From: Candidatus Eremiobacterota bacterium
Lineage (GTDB): Bacteria > Vulcanimicrobiota > CADAWZ01 > Ess09-12
Reading direction: 5' to 3'
Length of the DNA: 41,355 bases
Assembly: GCA_031082125.1 (NCBI GenBank)
Contig: JAVHLM010000047.1
Location: 593 to 41,947, forward strand
Of the stretch, positions 7,339 to 15,800 are shown in pieces (position 1 is the first letter of the stretch; the number at the start of each line of letters is the position of its first letter). The notes below the pieces were generated by a model. The model was not told the DNA's origin. It made no database searches and saw nothing but the letters and a program-made list of their open reading frames with translations. The position numbers and the translations under genes were made by a program.

Positions 7339-9930
7339 TCATCGTGACGTTTTGTAGACTGACAGGGGGATATCGACGGTCCCCCCCAGGACCTGGGGGT
7401 GCTGCCGGTCTTTGGTGATTCTGGGCACCATCTCGGTGACATACTTCTCGATCTCATAGAGGGTGACCTTCCCGCTGCCGCCCGGGGAGGCTTTCCCCCC
7501 GAGGCCCGAGAGAAGGGTCTGCGTGAAGACCCCTCCGAGCCTGGGAAACTCGCGGCTGGACTCATCGGCGCGGCATGCGGCGAAAACCGTCACGCCGACC
7601 ATTCCCTCGGCCAGGCTCTCATGAGGCGCAAGCCCCGCGTCGGCCCCGAAAAGTGACGCCGAATGGCACACGTCGGCGATAAGGAGCACATGCTTCGCCT
7701 TCAGATCCATCAGAATTTTCTGAAAATCGCCCCAGACGAGCCCGTCCGCGGGAAGCCCCTCCCGCCTTCCCCCGTGGCACAGGAAGAAAAAGCGCTCCTG
7801 CTCATCGAGGACTCCGTGGCCGGCAAGAAAGAGCACTATGAGATCCCTTTCCGTCGATTCCCTGCCTATCTCCTTCAATGCCTTCAGGATGGCGTGATCC
7901 TTTGCCTGCGAGTCGGTAAGAGCGAGGGACTTCACCGATTCAAATGCAAGGCCCTTCATTCTCCTGAAGAAGGCCTCGATCTCCCGGGCGTCACGGGCGG
8001 CGCACTCGAGATTCAGGTTGCTGTCGCCGTAGTCGCTTATGCCGACTGCAAGCAGGAAGAGCTTCTTCGAAGGCACGGCGAAGGGGTAGAGATAGTGAAT
8101 GACGACGGTCTCGGGGAGGCTTCTCACCTCGTCAGTGCTCACGGCCAGCGCCTCTATCCTGTTAAGGCCGGGCTGCAGCCTGATTTCAGCAGTAAGCTCC
8201 CTTGCTTCCGCGGCGCTGCTCTCATTGATCGCAAAGGTCCCGGCGGGGCGGCCGTTGATGAGGACCACGAGATCCCTGATCCTGCACTTCCCCTTCGCTT
8301 CGAGCTTCAGCGTGATCTGTTCCTTCTCAGACATGCCCTCTGGAGGGGAGATGATCCTGATCTCGGGGGGATCAGGGAGCTTTTGTGCTTTCTGCGGGAG
8401 AGCCCTTCCGCCGAGGATGTCCCTCACGGTACCGGCGCTTCTGCGGGGGCCCCGGTACTGGTCGAGGGTCACGGCGGCTCCCTTGGACTCAAGAAGGATG
8501 GAGCGGGCGCCATAGAGGGATGAGTCAAAATAGAGTCCGGGAGTTACCGAGACCCATTCCCCGTCGCTGAAAGCCACAAGCGTAGTCAGCAGAGCGCCGA
8601 ACACGGAGTCCACGATGGAGAGAGAGCCGTCTTCTCCGCCCAGGACCAGGTATCTTCCCCCCGGGGAGAATTTCATGGCGCCTATGGCCACGCTCCCCCT
8701 GTAGAGGACCCGCGACCTGCTCCTGGAGAGCCCGTCCCAGTATTTTGCCGCCCCGTCGCTCCCCGCCGAGACGAGGTACCTGCCTCCCGGAGAGTAAAGA
8801 AGAGAGCGCACCGCTCCCTCATGCCCTTGAAAACGCTTCAGCACCCTGCGGGAGAATATGTCCCCGATAAGGATCTCGCCCGATTCGTCTCCCGATGCCA
8901 GGATTCTGCTCCTGGTGGAGAAGCAGAGGGAGCGGATTCCGCTCCCATGGGCATAGAGGAGCTCCTGGCTCTCCAGGCCCGGGAAATCAATCGCCGTGAG
9001 GGTGCCGTCCTCGCATCCCGCCAGAAGCGTGCGGTTTTCAGGGGAGAGGGCCAGCGCGGTGAGAGGGCTGTGGGAAAGAAGAGCGGACCTGACAGGCTCC
9101 CCTGAAGCCAGGCTCCATACCTTCACCGTGCCGTCAGTGCAGCCGCAGGCAAGATATTTTCCCTCGCTTGAGAAGCAAAGGCTTCTTACCGGCGAGGAAT
9201 GGGCGAGGACCTTCTCGGAGCCGTCACGGAAAAGGGCGCTCAGGTCACGCAGGATGACAGTGCCGTCGAGGGATCCCGAGGCAAGCCGGGAGCCTCCGGG
9301 GGAAAAGGCCACGGAGGTCACGGAGGCCTTGTGCCCGCTGAAGCCGGCAAGGAGCCTTCCCGATACTGGGCTCCATATGGCCAGACGGCCGTCATCGCTT
9401 CCCGAGACCAGGAACCGTCCCCCGGGGGAGAAGCATATCGCGGTGACGGGCGCGGCGCATCCTTCCTTGATGCGCCATGGCCGTTCCTCCAAAGAAGCAT
9501 CAGGGGCCGTCAGCTCCCCGTAAGGCAGCCCCCCGAAGGGCATCTTCCCTTCATTGTCAGCTTCAAAGGGATAGGCACCCTGAGAGAGAAGGAGAAGGAT
9601 CAACTCCTTGTTGTTGTTCTCTGCCGCGAGGTGGAGAGGCGTCCTGCCCAGGCCATCGTGAGTGTTGACATCGGCCCCCATGTCCAGGAGCAGCCTCACG
9701 CATTCCTCGTTGTTTCGGTATACGGCCAGGTGCAGGGCCGTGCTGCCGTCGCGGTTTTTGGCGTTTATCGCGGCGCCCTTCAAAAGGATCGCCCTGATGA
9801 CATCAGCCCGCCCCTCTTCGGCAGCCCTGTGAAGAGGAGTGCCGGTATCAGCCGCCCAGGCCCCCCCTGCGACAAGACACACTATCAGTAAAAAAAGTGA
9901 CAGACTCTTATATCTGCAATTATGCAACAC
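7339..9930 (-). CDS. Exported ankyrin-WD40-caspase (peptidase C14) protein
   Basis: 863 aa from GTG at 9930, preferred because GAGG lies 9 nt upstream; GTG at 9945 is the alternative. Segments in order: a signal peptide (SLSLFLLIVCLVAGGAWA); about three ankyrin repeats (about 28-135; TPLHRAAEEG, TALHLAVYRN, TPLHLAAENN); seven WD40-like repeats (about 155-440), enough for one propeller; a beta-rich linker; and a caspase-like C14 domain (about 620-863). The catalytic His is in LAGHG (His705) and the catalytic Cys in IADVCHSA (Cys755). Such proteases cleave after a specific residue and act in signalling or cell death. Having both ankyrin and WD40 sensors plus a signal peptide implies action in the periplasm or outside, which is unusual. 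The secretin-like gene follows by 13 nt. Confidence 0.9.
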   Translation of the reverse strand: MLHNCRYKSLSLFLLIVCLVAGGAWAADTGTPLHRAAEEGRADVIRAILLKGAAINAKNRDGSTALHLAVYRNNEECVRLLLDMGADVNTHDGLGRTPLHLAAENNNKELILLLLSQGAYPFEADNEGKMPFGGLPYGELTAPDASLEERPWRIKEGCAAPVTAICFSPGGRFLVSGSDDGRLAIWSPVSGRLLAGFSGHKASVTSVAFSPGGSRLASGSLDGTVILRDLSALFRDGSEKVLAHSSPVRSLCFSSEGKYLACGCTDGTVKVWSLASGEPVRSALLSHSPLTALALSPENRTLLAGCEDGTLTAIDFPGLESQELLYAHGSGIRSLCFSTRSRILASGDESGEILIGDIFSRRVLKRFQGHEGAVRSLLYSPGGRYLVSAGSDGAAKYWDGLSRSRSRVLYRGSVAIGAMKFSPGGRYLVLGGEDGSLSIVDSVFGALLTTLVAFSDGEWVSVTPGLYFDSSLYGARSILLESKGAAVTLDQYRGPRRSAGTVRDILGGRALPQKAQKLPDPPEIRIISPPEGMSEKEQITLKLEAKGKCRIRDLVVLINGRPAGTFAINESSAAEARELTAEIRLQPGLNRIEALAVSTDEVRSLPETVVIHYLYPFAVPSKKLFLLAVGISDYGDSNLNLECAARDAREIEAFFRRMKGLAFESVKSLALTDSQAKDHAILKALKEIGRESTERDLIVLFLAGHGVLDEQERFFFLCHGGRREGLPADGLVWGDFQKILMDLKAKHVLLIADVCHSASLFGADAGLAPHESLAEGMVGVTVFAACRADESSREFPRLGGVFTQTLLSGLGGKASPGGSGKVTLYEIEKYVTEMVPRITKDRQHPQVLGGTVDIPLSVYKTSR

Positions 9931-9945
9931 AGGTGCAGTCCTCAC

Positions 9946-10364
9946 CGGATAAAAATATGTGAATGCCGATGAAAATTCCAGGCCCCTCCATTATACACCC
10001 GGCCACCACCCGATGCAAAGGGAGCTTCTCGAATCTGAAGAGAATATTCAGCAATTAAAACCGGGCGGAAAATATAGTACGGTCAATAACGCTGGAATTC
10101 CGGAGCTCGTGACACCCGATCCGGCCAGGTTTTCCCCATGGAGCACGCACCGCAAGGCCGGGGAATTTTTGCCGACAGGATTACGCTGTTTTTCAGAAAG
10201 GATTTTTCACGCTGAGAATGTAGTATACCTTTGTAAATATTTTACCTTACTCAACCCCAGTAAAACATCCCAATGCTCGAACACCGTTCCGTAAAAAGAA
10301 TTATCGTAATCCATCGCAAAAGACCGCCTTTATCTCTGCGGTGAGAGAAAGGAGTGCACTTTCC
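9946..10364. other. Divergent intergenic region between the caspase and delta-60 genes
   Basis: About 420 nt separate two divergent genes, so the promoters of both should be here. I could not find a convincing -35/-10 pair for either. The plus-strand frame 9959-10294 lacks a ribosome binding site and recognisable features and was not called. The ribosome binding site of the delta-60 gene (AAAGGAG, about 10347-10353) lies at the right end. Confidence 0.5.
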
Positions 10365-12701
10365 ATGAAGAGGATGACCATGCCATTCCGCTTTCCTTTG
10401 ATTCTTCTGCTCGCTCTGGTGATTCTCTGTCTCTCCTTTTATTTTACCGGCTGCGGCGGGGGCGCGGGGAATGCAGGGGGATGGGCAGGAGGCTCCTCAT
10501 CAGGCGGTAAGGGCTCCCTGAGGCTGGAGCTTCCTTTCCCTCGTTACCAGGTGACTGAAAATGTTTATGCAAGGGTCACCTCATCGGCAGGCACAAAGGT
10601 TGAGGAGCTGCTTCTTCGCAACGTCCCTTCAGGGGTGAGCTCCTATGTGATTTCAGCCTGTGGCAATGAGAGCGCCGCTCCCCTTTTGAAATCCGCCACG
10701 ATTACCCGCCCCGCATCAGGAAGCATCGGGAGCGCCACGTTAAAAAGCCTCCCTGAAGGCCGGAGCACCCTTCGCGTGAAGGCTTATACCGCAGACGGCG
10801 CTCTCGTGGCCGAGAGCTTCACCGCTGGAGATTACCGCGGCATGGTGACCGTTGATCTCCCTTTTCCCGGGCAGGGAAGATTCGTGAAGGTATCGGTGAG
10901 GACCCGGGGAGGCCTGTTCAGAAGCGCGGGAAGTCTCGCCCTTAGAAAATGCTCAGCCCGGGAGAGGGAAATACCTTCGGAGGTGGCATATTATGTAATC
11001 TCTGTGAGCGAGCGCGGGGATACAGGCCCCGTGCTGACCCCGGTGAGGGTAGACCGCCCCGGTGACGGAGCTTCTGCCTCTGTGACTCTTGATGAGATAC
11101 CCATCGGCTGGAAAACTGTCACCATAAAAGCATACAATGGCAACAACGGGCTTGTGGCCGAGGGATCGGCTGATGCTGAGATTCTGCCGGGCGATGCAGG
11201 CCCCGACATCACCATATCTCTCACTCCTCTGGTCTCTCCCGCTCCCTCCCAGTCACCGGCTGCCTCTCCTTCTCCCTCACCTGATATTTCACCTGTCCCG
11301 TCGCCTGCCCCCACGGCAAGCCCCTCGCCGGTGCCGACGCCTTCCCCTGACCCTCCGGGCCCTGGCCCGGTCCCGAGCCCGACTCCTACTACCGGCGATG
11401 TGACAGGAACCGTCACCGATGCCGCGACATCCCTGCCCATTGTCGGTGTGACCGTGACAATAGGCACAAGCAGCACCAGCACCGCCGTTGACGGCACTTA
11501 TTCCATAACCGGGTTATCGGCGGGCCTCCATGTGATCTCCGGCCAGAAGAACGGATATAAGAACTATTCATCAAGCGTCTCAGTGGCAGCCGGCTCCACT
11601 GCGGTTCACGATTTTTCCATGGATGGCCTGAAAATTCTGATAGGGGGAAATTTCAACATCTATAATGCAACAACCCGCAATTTCTGCGCGCAGGTAAACC
11701 CTGACGGCTCCCTCGACACCTCCTTCAATCCCGGCACGGGAAGCGATACCGCCATCGAGGCGCTTGCGGTGCAGAGTGACGGCAAAATCATTATCGGCGG
11801 GCAATTCTCCACTGTCAATGGCGTCTCACGAAACCGCATCGCCCGGTTGAATCCTGACGGCACCCTTGACACCTCCTTCGATCCCGGCACGGGATTCAGC
11901 TCAACTGTCTGGGCACTGGCTGTGCAGAGTGACGGCAAAATCGTCGTGGGCGGAAATTTTGTCACTTATAACGGCTTCCCGTGTAACCACATCGCGCGGT
12001 TGAACACCGACGGCTCACGGGACACCTCCTTTACACCCATTTCAGGAGCCAACAACGTGGTCTATACGGTGGCTCTGCAGAGTGACGGTAAAATCGTCAT
12101 CGGCGGATTCTTTTCCGATTATGACGGCACCGCGTGCTGGCGCATCGCGCGGGTGAAAACCGACGGCACCCTTGACACTTCCTTCACGAGCAACCCGGGA
12201 GCCGATTCCCTTGTCAATTCTCTGGTAGTGCAGAGTGATGGCAAAATCGTCATCGGCGGAGGTTTTTCCAACTATGACGGCGTCGCGCGTCAACGCGTCG
12301 CGCGGGCGAACAGTGACGGCACCATCGACACCGCTTTCAACAGCAGCTCGGGAGCCAGTTTCAACGTCGAAATGCTGGCGGTGCAGAGTGACGGCAAAGT
12401 CTTCATCTGCGGGCAATTCACCAGTTATGGCGGCACCCCGCGGAATTACATCGCCCGGGTGAACGCAGACGGCTCCCTCGACACCTCCTTCAACCCCGGC
12501 ACAGGAGCCAATGTCCCCGTGCTCTCGATGGCACTGCAGTCCGATGGCAAAATTCTCATCGGCGGGCAGTTCGCCAGCTATAACGGCACCCTGCGTAATT
12601 ACATCGCGCGGGTAAACGCAGACGGCTCCCTCGACACCTCCTTCAATCCCGGCACGGGGACCAACGGCAATGTTACGGCAATAATCCTCCAGGCCCCATA
12701 G
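10365..12701 (+). CDS. Lipoprotein with carboxypeptidase-regulatory-like domain and seven delta-60 repeats
   Basis: 778 aa from ATG at 10365, preferred over the upstream in-frame start at 10341 because AAAGGAG precedes it. An N-terminal hydrophobic helix ends in a lipobox-like FTGC followed by a Gly/Ser-rich stretch, so a lipid-anchored surface or periplasmic protein is predicted. Two related beta-rich units follow (SLRLELPFPRY... and FVKVSVRTRGG...). Next are a long Pro/Ser linker (PSPSP type) and a carboxypeptidase-regulatory-like unit (GTVTDAATSLPIVGVTVTIG). The last 355 residues are seven repeats of about 51 residues with the delta-60 signature (LDTSFxPGTG ... ALAVQSDGKIVIGG). Such repeats form beta-propeller-like domains of unknown ligand. 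No catalytic motif is seen. Confidence 0.85.
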   Translation: MKRMTMPFRFPLILLLALVILCLSFYFTGCGGGAGNAGGWAGGSSSGGKGSLRLELPFPRYQVTENVYARVTSSAGTKVEELLLRNVPSGVSSYVISACGNESAAPLLKSATITRPASGSIGSATLKSLPEGRSTLRVKAYTADGALVAESFTAGDYRGMVTVDLPFPGQGRFVKVSVRTRGGLFRSAGSLALRKCSAREREIPSEVAYYVISVSERGDTGPVLTPVRVDRPGDGASASVTLDEIPIGWKTVTIKAYNGNNGLVAEGSADAEILPGDAGPDITISLTPLVSPAPSQSPAASPSPSPDISPVPSPAPTASPSPVPTPSPDPPGPGPVPSPTPTTGDVTGTVTDAATSLPIVGVTVTIGTSSTSTAVDGTYSITGLSAGLHVISGQKNGYKNYSSSVSVAAGSTAVHDFSMDGLKILIGGNFNIYNATTRNFCAQVNPDGSLDTSFNPGTGSDTAIEALAVQSDGKIIIGGQFSTVNGVSRNRIARLNPDGTLDTSFDPGTGFSSTVWALAVQSDGKIVVGGNFVTYNGFPCNHIARLNTDGSRDTSFTPISGANNVVYTVALQSDGKIVIGGFFSDYDGTACWRIARVKTDGTLDTSFTSNPGADSLVNSLVVQSDGKIVIGGGFSNYDGVARQRVARANSDGTIDTAFNSSSGASFNVEMLAVQSDGKVFICGQFTSYGGTPRNYIARVNADGSLDTSFNPGTGANVPVLSMALQSDGKILIGGQFASYNGTLRNYIARVNADGSLDTSFNPGTGTNGNVTAIILQAP
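11635..12698 (+). repeat. Seven tandem coding repeats of about 153 bp (delta-60)
   Basis: In-gene tandem array. Each unit carries a near-identical CAGAGTGACGGCAAAAT-type segment (for example near 11771, 11929, 12078, 12235 and 12384) and a GACACCTCCTTC-type segment. The high nucleotide identity between some units, notably the last two, suggests recent duplication or gene conversion. Confidence 0.8.
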
Positions 12702-12933
12702 TAAGGCAGGACTCCTTTATTGACAGAAGGGCGCCGCTCGGGAGGCATATGCCTGGGAAAGCCGGGGGCCCTGCTCCCTGCCGGCAGATAGCCGGGGAAA
12801 GTACCGCCCGAGAAAGGAAAAGCTTTGTCTGCTGCGAAGTCTGTAATATGAGTCCCGTGGTTTTCTGGTCGTATTAAAGCCCGGTCCCAGCTATGAATCA
12901 CTGTTCTAAACGACTGAAGAAAAGAGGTGCCTT
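12702..12933. other. Intergenic region
   Basis: Nothing convincing was seen apart from the ribosome binding site (AGAGG, about 12923-12927) of the pilin-like gene at its right end. Confidence 0.4.
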
Positions 12934-13365
12934 ATGGTGATATCGCGGTGTCTTATGAGCTTCCTTGTTCTTGTCCTGGTCTTTTTCTCACCCCTGCCTG
13001 CCAGGTGCGAGGAGAAGCTCGCGCCTGCGCAGATCATGATGGCCTATACCAACATTTCGGTGCAGATGAAGAACCTCGCCTGCGCCCTCGACATGTATAA
13101 AACCGACAATAAGCGCTATCCCGGGAGCCTCTCGCAGATATATCCCACCTATCTGAAAAAGCCCAGCGACACGATGAAGGATTCTTATTTCACCTACCTT
13201 CCCTCGCAGAACGGGCAGTCATTCCAGCTCCAGTTCAACCAGGGGGCGCCTCCGGGCGTGAAGGTTCCCGGCGGCTATCCACGCTATGACAGCACGAAGG
13301 CGGCAATCGAGTATATGCCGGGAATCACCGATTTTGAGGCTTTTCTGAGGAAGATCACATGGTAA
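12934..13365 (+). CDS. Exported pilin-like (GspG-type headless pseudopilin) protein
   Basis: 143 aa from ATG at 12934 with an AGAGG ribosome binding site. The N-terminus is a classical signal peptide (FLVLVLVFFSPLPARCEE), not a prepilin peptidase site followed by a long methylated helix. The mature part carries the segment typical of major type II pseudopilins, NLACALDMYKTDNKRYPGSLSQIYPTYLKK (residues about 49-77), then a short beta-rich tail (YFTYLPSQNGQSFQLQF). It therefore looks like the globular part of a pseudopilin delivered as a soluble periplasmic protein. Its stop codon overlaps the start of the following lipoprotein gene (ATGGTAA), so the two are probably translationally coupled. 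Confidence 0.6.
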   Translation: MVISRCLMSFLVLVLVFFSPLPARCEEKLAPAQIMMAYTNISVQMKNLACALDMYKTDNKRYPGSLSQIYPTYLKKPSDTMKDSYFTYLPSQNGQSFQLQFNQGAPPGVKVPGGYPRYDSTKAAIEYMPGITDFEAFLRKITW

Positions 13366-14990
13366 GCCTGGCCGTGTGGTGCCATTGTATAAAAGTCTGT
13401 CCCCGTTTTTTTGCAGCCCTCGCGCTGGTCTCTTTGCTGATCTGTGGCTGCGGCGGAGGGAGCGGCTCATCGGGGGCCTCGGGGTACAGTGCTTCAAGCT
13501 CCACCTCTTCTCCCACTCCCTCGCCCTCCAGTCCTCCGGCTTCCCTCACCACGAGCGAGGTGCGGCTTGTGAACAACAGGCCCGTCCTCTTCGTAAATGA
13601 CCGCGAGCTCACCCCCAGCGTGTTCACTGAAGTCTATTACCATCCTGACGATATGCCCGCCCACGCGAACCAGGCCCTCTACGCCTCGGGTGACAGCCGG
13701 TGGGTGACGGCCATGAAGAAGGTCATCGACAGGGCGAAGGAAAACGGCGTGAAAGTGGTGATGGCGAGGATATGGTGGAGTGACGTGGATCCATCAACGG
13801 CAAGGCCGTCGCCGATAAGCAGCAATTTCACCTTCGCGAAGCTCGATGAGGTAATGAATCATGCCCAGGCGGAGGGAATGTACGTGATACTGATGTCAGA
13901 CCTCCACAACAAGTATCCCGCCTGGTGGAAAGCCGAGAACAGCTTACCTTACGCCACGGCCAGGAACACCGGCTGCGACTTCTGTGAGACCGATTCATAC
14001 GGCAACCAGTACAACAATCCAAGCATGGGGAGCGATAAAGTGCGCAGCGACTTCGGCGGTTTCCTTGAGGCGCTGGTGAGCCGCTACAAAGCCCATCCAG
14101 CCCTCATCGGATGGGCCTTCGGCCTCGGCGCGAGCGGGGAGGACGGGTACGGGCCCAATTACATCCTGGTGCTGGGGCTGGGGGGATACCCGCCTCTTGA
14201 GGGCGGGTGGCAGCCCCTGATGTTTACCGACTACTCTCCCTTTTTCCAGCGGGCCTTCAAGGAATGGCTCCGCGCCAAGTACAAGACCGATGAAGCGCTC
14301 CAGGCCGCATGGTCTGACGGAGCCGCTTCTTTCTCACACTTCATCATGCCCGGGCCTGAAGAGATGGTGAAAGACGCCGCAGCCTTCGGCATGAACAAGT
14401 TCCCCGAGCCTGATTCCAGCGGAGGCGGGAACTACGCTGAAGCGCTCACCCCGAAGGGCATGGACTTCTACGAGTTCAGAAACTTTACCAGGGACAGCGA
14501 GACTGATTTCTACGCCGGAATTTTCAAGAACAACGACCGCAACCATATCCTCATCCTGAACGGAGGGGCGACACCCCGCAAATCTCTTCTTACCCACTCC
14601 AGGGTGGACGGCATCATGGGCAACCCCAACCTCACCTATACCGACGACAAAGGCGGCAGAGGATCGCAGTCAAACGCCATCATGTCGGAAATTGCCACCG
14701 TCACGGGGGCCGGGAAGCTCTGCCTCATCGCCTCGGAGAACTCCGACGGCACCCTGGAGCTCAGGGAGCCGCAGCAGCTCACCTATCTCGAGACCACAGG
14801 CAAGTCGGTGCGCTCGGGCGGGGGCTGGATGGGATACGCGAGCGACCTGCTCGACAGCGGGGGCACCGAATCCATCTGGCTTCCCACCTGGTCTTCGCCT
14901 CAGGCCATGGAGGTGGTGAAGAAAATAGCGGCTTACGCACCTTCCCAGGGCAGGGCGGCACCCGGGAGTAACTGTCCTGGGAAAGAGTGA
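13359..14990 (+). CDS. Lipoprotein with glycoside hydrolase (GH42-like TIM barrel) domain
   Basis: 543 aa. The ATG at 13359 overlaps the stop of the pilin-like gene by 7 nt. A signal segment ends in a lipobox (LLICGC, Cys31), followed by a Ser/Pro linker to about residue 65. The remainder resembles the catalytic barrel of GH42-type beta-galactosidases and related enzymes: a typical opening (VNNRPVLFVNDRELTPSVFTEVYY), a strand with MARIWWSDVDP, YVILMSDLHNKYPAWW, and HPALIGWAFGLGASGEDGYG where the acid/base Glu is expected (GASGED in place of the usual NE). Substrate and activity are uncertain because the catalytic pair cannot be assigned by eye. It is predicted to sit on the membrane facing the periplasm or outside. 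Confidence 0.6.
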   Translation: MVSLAVWCHCIKVCPRFFAALALVSLLICGCGGGSGSSGASGYSASSSTSSPTPSPSSPPASLTTSEVRLVNNRPVLFVNDRELTPSVFTEVYYHPDDMPAHANQALYASGDSRWVTAMKKVIDRAKENGVKVVMARIWWSDVDPSTARPSPISSNFTFAKLDEVMNHAQAEGMYVILMSDLHNKYPAWWKAENSLPYATARNTGCDFCETDSYGNQYNNPSMGSDKVRSDFGGFLEALVSRYKAHPALIGWAFGLGASGEDGYGPNYILVLGLGGYPPLEGGWQPLMFTDYSPFFQRAFKEWLRAKYKTDEALQAAWSDGAASFSHFIMPGPEEMVKDAAAFGMNKFPEPDSSGGGNYAEALTPKGMDFYEFRNFTRDSETDFYAGIFKNNDRNHILILNGGATPRKSLLTHSRVDGIMGNPNLTYTDDKGGRGSQSNAIMSEIATVTGAGKLCLIASENSDGTLELREPQQLTYLETTGKSVRSGGGWMGYASDLLDSGGTESIWLPTWSSPQAMEVVKKIAAYAPSQGRAAPGSNCPGKE

Positions 14991-15011
14991 GGATCCCCTC
15001 TGAATAAAAAA

Positions 15012-15035
15012 AGAGCCGAGTGTTGCGTCGGCTCT
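15012..15035. terminator. Bidirectional-type terminator hairpin between convergent genes
   Basis: Perfect 8-bp stem AGAGCCGA / TCGGCTCT (15012-15019 and 15028-15035) with an 8-nt loop. A run of seven A on the plus strand just upstream becomes a U-tract for minus-strand transcripts, so it best fits as the terminator of the RRM gene. It can also serve the lipoprotein gene ending at 14990. Confidence 0.75.
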
Positions 15036-15076
15036 CTTTCTGAGTGATTGTCGCCCTGCGGCGATGATTCGCGTTA

Positions 15077-15379
15077 TTATCTTCTGCTGTAGCTTCTGTT
15101 GCCGCCCGATGAGCGGCGGTCACCACCTTCTGTACGGGGGCGAGCTTCGTTCACGACGATCGTCCTTCCGTCCATCTGGGTGTTGTTCAGCATCTGGATT
15201 GCCTTTTGCGCCTCTTCTTCCGTGGTCATCTCGACGAAGCCGAAGCCCTTCGGTCTGCCGGTTTCCCTGTCGGTAATGATGCTCACGTTGTCAACAGCTC
15301 CAGCGCCCTGGAACGTCTGAGTCAGCGTCTCTTCGGTGATGCCGTAAGGCAGGCCACCGACGTATAATTTCTTTCCCAT
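15077..15379 (-). CDS. RNA-binding protein with one RRM domain
   Basis: 100 aa, with a clear AAGGAG ribosome binding site before ATG at 15379. The single RRM shows RNP2 (KLYVGGLPY, residues 4-12) and RNP1 (RPKGFGFVEM, about 42-51), followed by a short Arg/Gly/Ser-rich tail (GGDRRSSGGNRSYSRR). This is the arrangement of cyanobacterial and other bacterial glycine-rich RRM proteins, which bind single-stranded RNA and are often cold-induced. It is monocistronic: its own promoter lies at 15564-15536 and a terminator follows. The leader of about 150 nt contains a stable hairpin, hinting at post-transcriptional control. Confidence 0.92.
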   Translation of the reverse strand: MGKKLYVGGLPYGITEETLTQTFQGAGAVDNVSIITDRETGRPKGFGFVEMTTEEEAQKAIQMLNNTQMDGRTIVVNEARPRTEGGDRRSSGGNRSYSRR

Positions 15380-15458
15380 AGTGTTTCTCCTTTCTTATTT
15401 GCTTCAGGAGAAAGACTTGCGAGCAATGCTTTATCCTTTATCAAACATATTAATATAC

Positions 15459-15487
15459 CCAGTCCTGCTTCACTCTCAAGACTGGGC
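15459..15487 (-). promoter_or_regulatory. Leader hairpin of the RRM mRNA
   Basis: Inverted repeat CCCAGTC / GACTGGG separated by 15 nt, inside the predicted 5' leader of the RRM mRNA and followed by AU-rich sequence. It is not a terminator by sequence. It could be a structural element used in cold or autogenous control; this is inference. Confidence 0.4.
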
Positions 15488-15535
15488 AAACTTTTCAATT
15501 TTAAATCCAGTAAGGATTGCGATTCGACTGTGGTA

Positions 15536-15564
15536 AGTATATCATGTCGTGCATATAATGTCAA
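15536..15564 (-). promoter_or_regulatory. Sigma-70-type promoter of the RRM gene
   Basis: On the minus strand, a perfect TTGACA (15564-15559), a 17-nt spacer and TATACT (15541-15536). The start of transcription would be near 15529, giving a leader of about 150 nt. Confidence 0.75.
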
Positions 15565-15800
15565 TGGATATCCGGAAAAAATCTGAAGCCCCCTGCTCCC
15601 CTTGTGCATATTCTCCCGCCTTTTTCCTCGATGATTTTCATAAGCCGGCAATGATGCTATGCCGGTGTGTAGAGGGAAACCTGAGACCGCGCTGGAGGAG
15701 AGGGCCCCGGAAAGCCGGATGAGGGAGAAATGGCAAAAAGAGCGAACTCTTTTATGGGGAAGAAGACCCATGGAAAGAAATAAAAGAAAGGAGCAGTGCT
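15565..15800. other. Divergent intergenic region (RRM / SUMF1)
   Basis: The left side is taken by the RRM promoter. The right end holds a good ribosome binding site (AAAGGAG, about 15787-15793) for the SUMF1 gene. No clear promoter for that gene was found, and minus-strand frames here have no supporting start signals. Confidence 0.4.

Noticed and set aside
7663-8523. 286-aa plus-strand frame
   Set aside because: Antisense shadow of the caspase domain, whose motifs are unambiguous.
9959-10294. 111-aa frame between the caspase and delta-60 genes
   Set aside because: No ribosome binding site, no recognisable motif, and it occupies the expected divergent promoter region.
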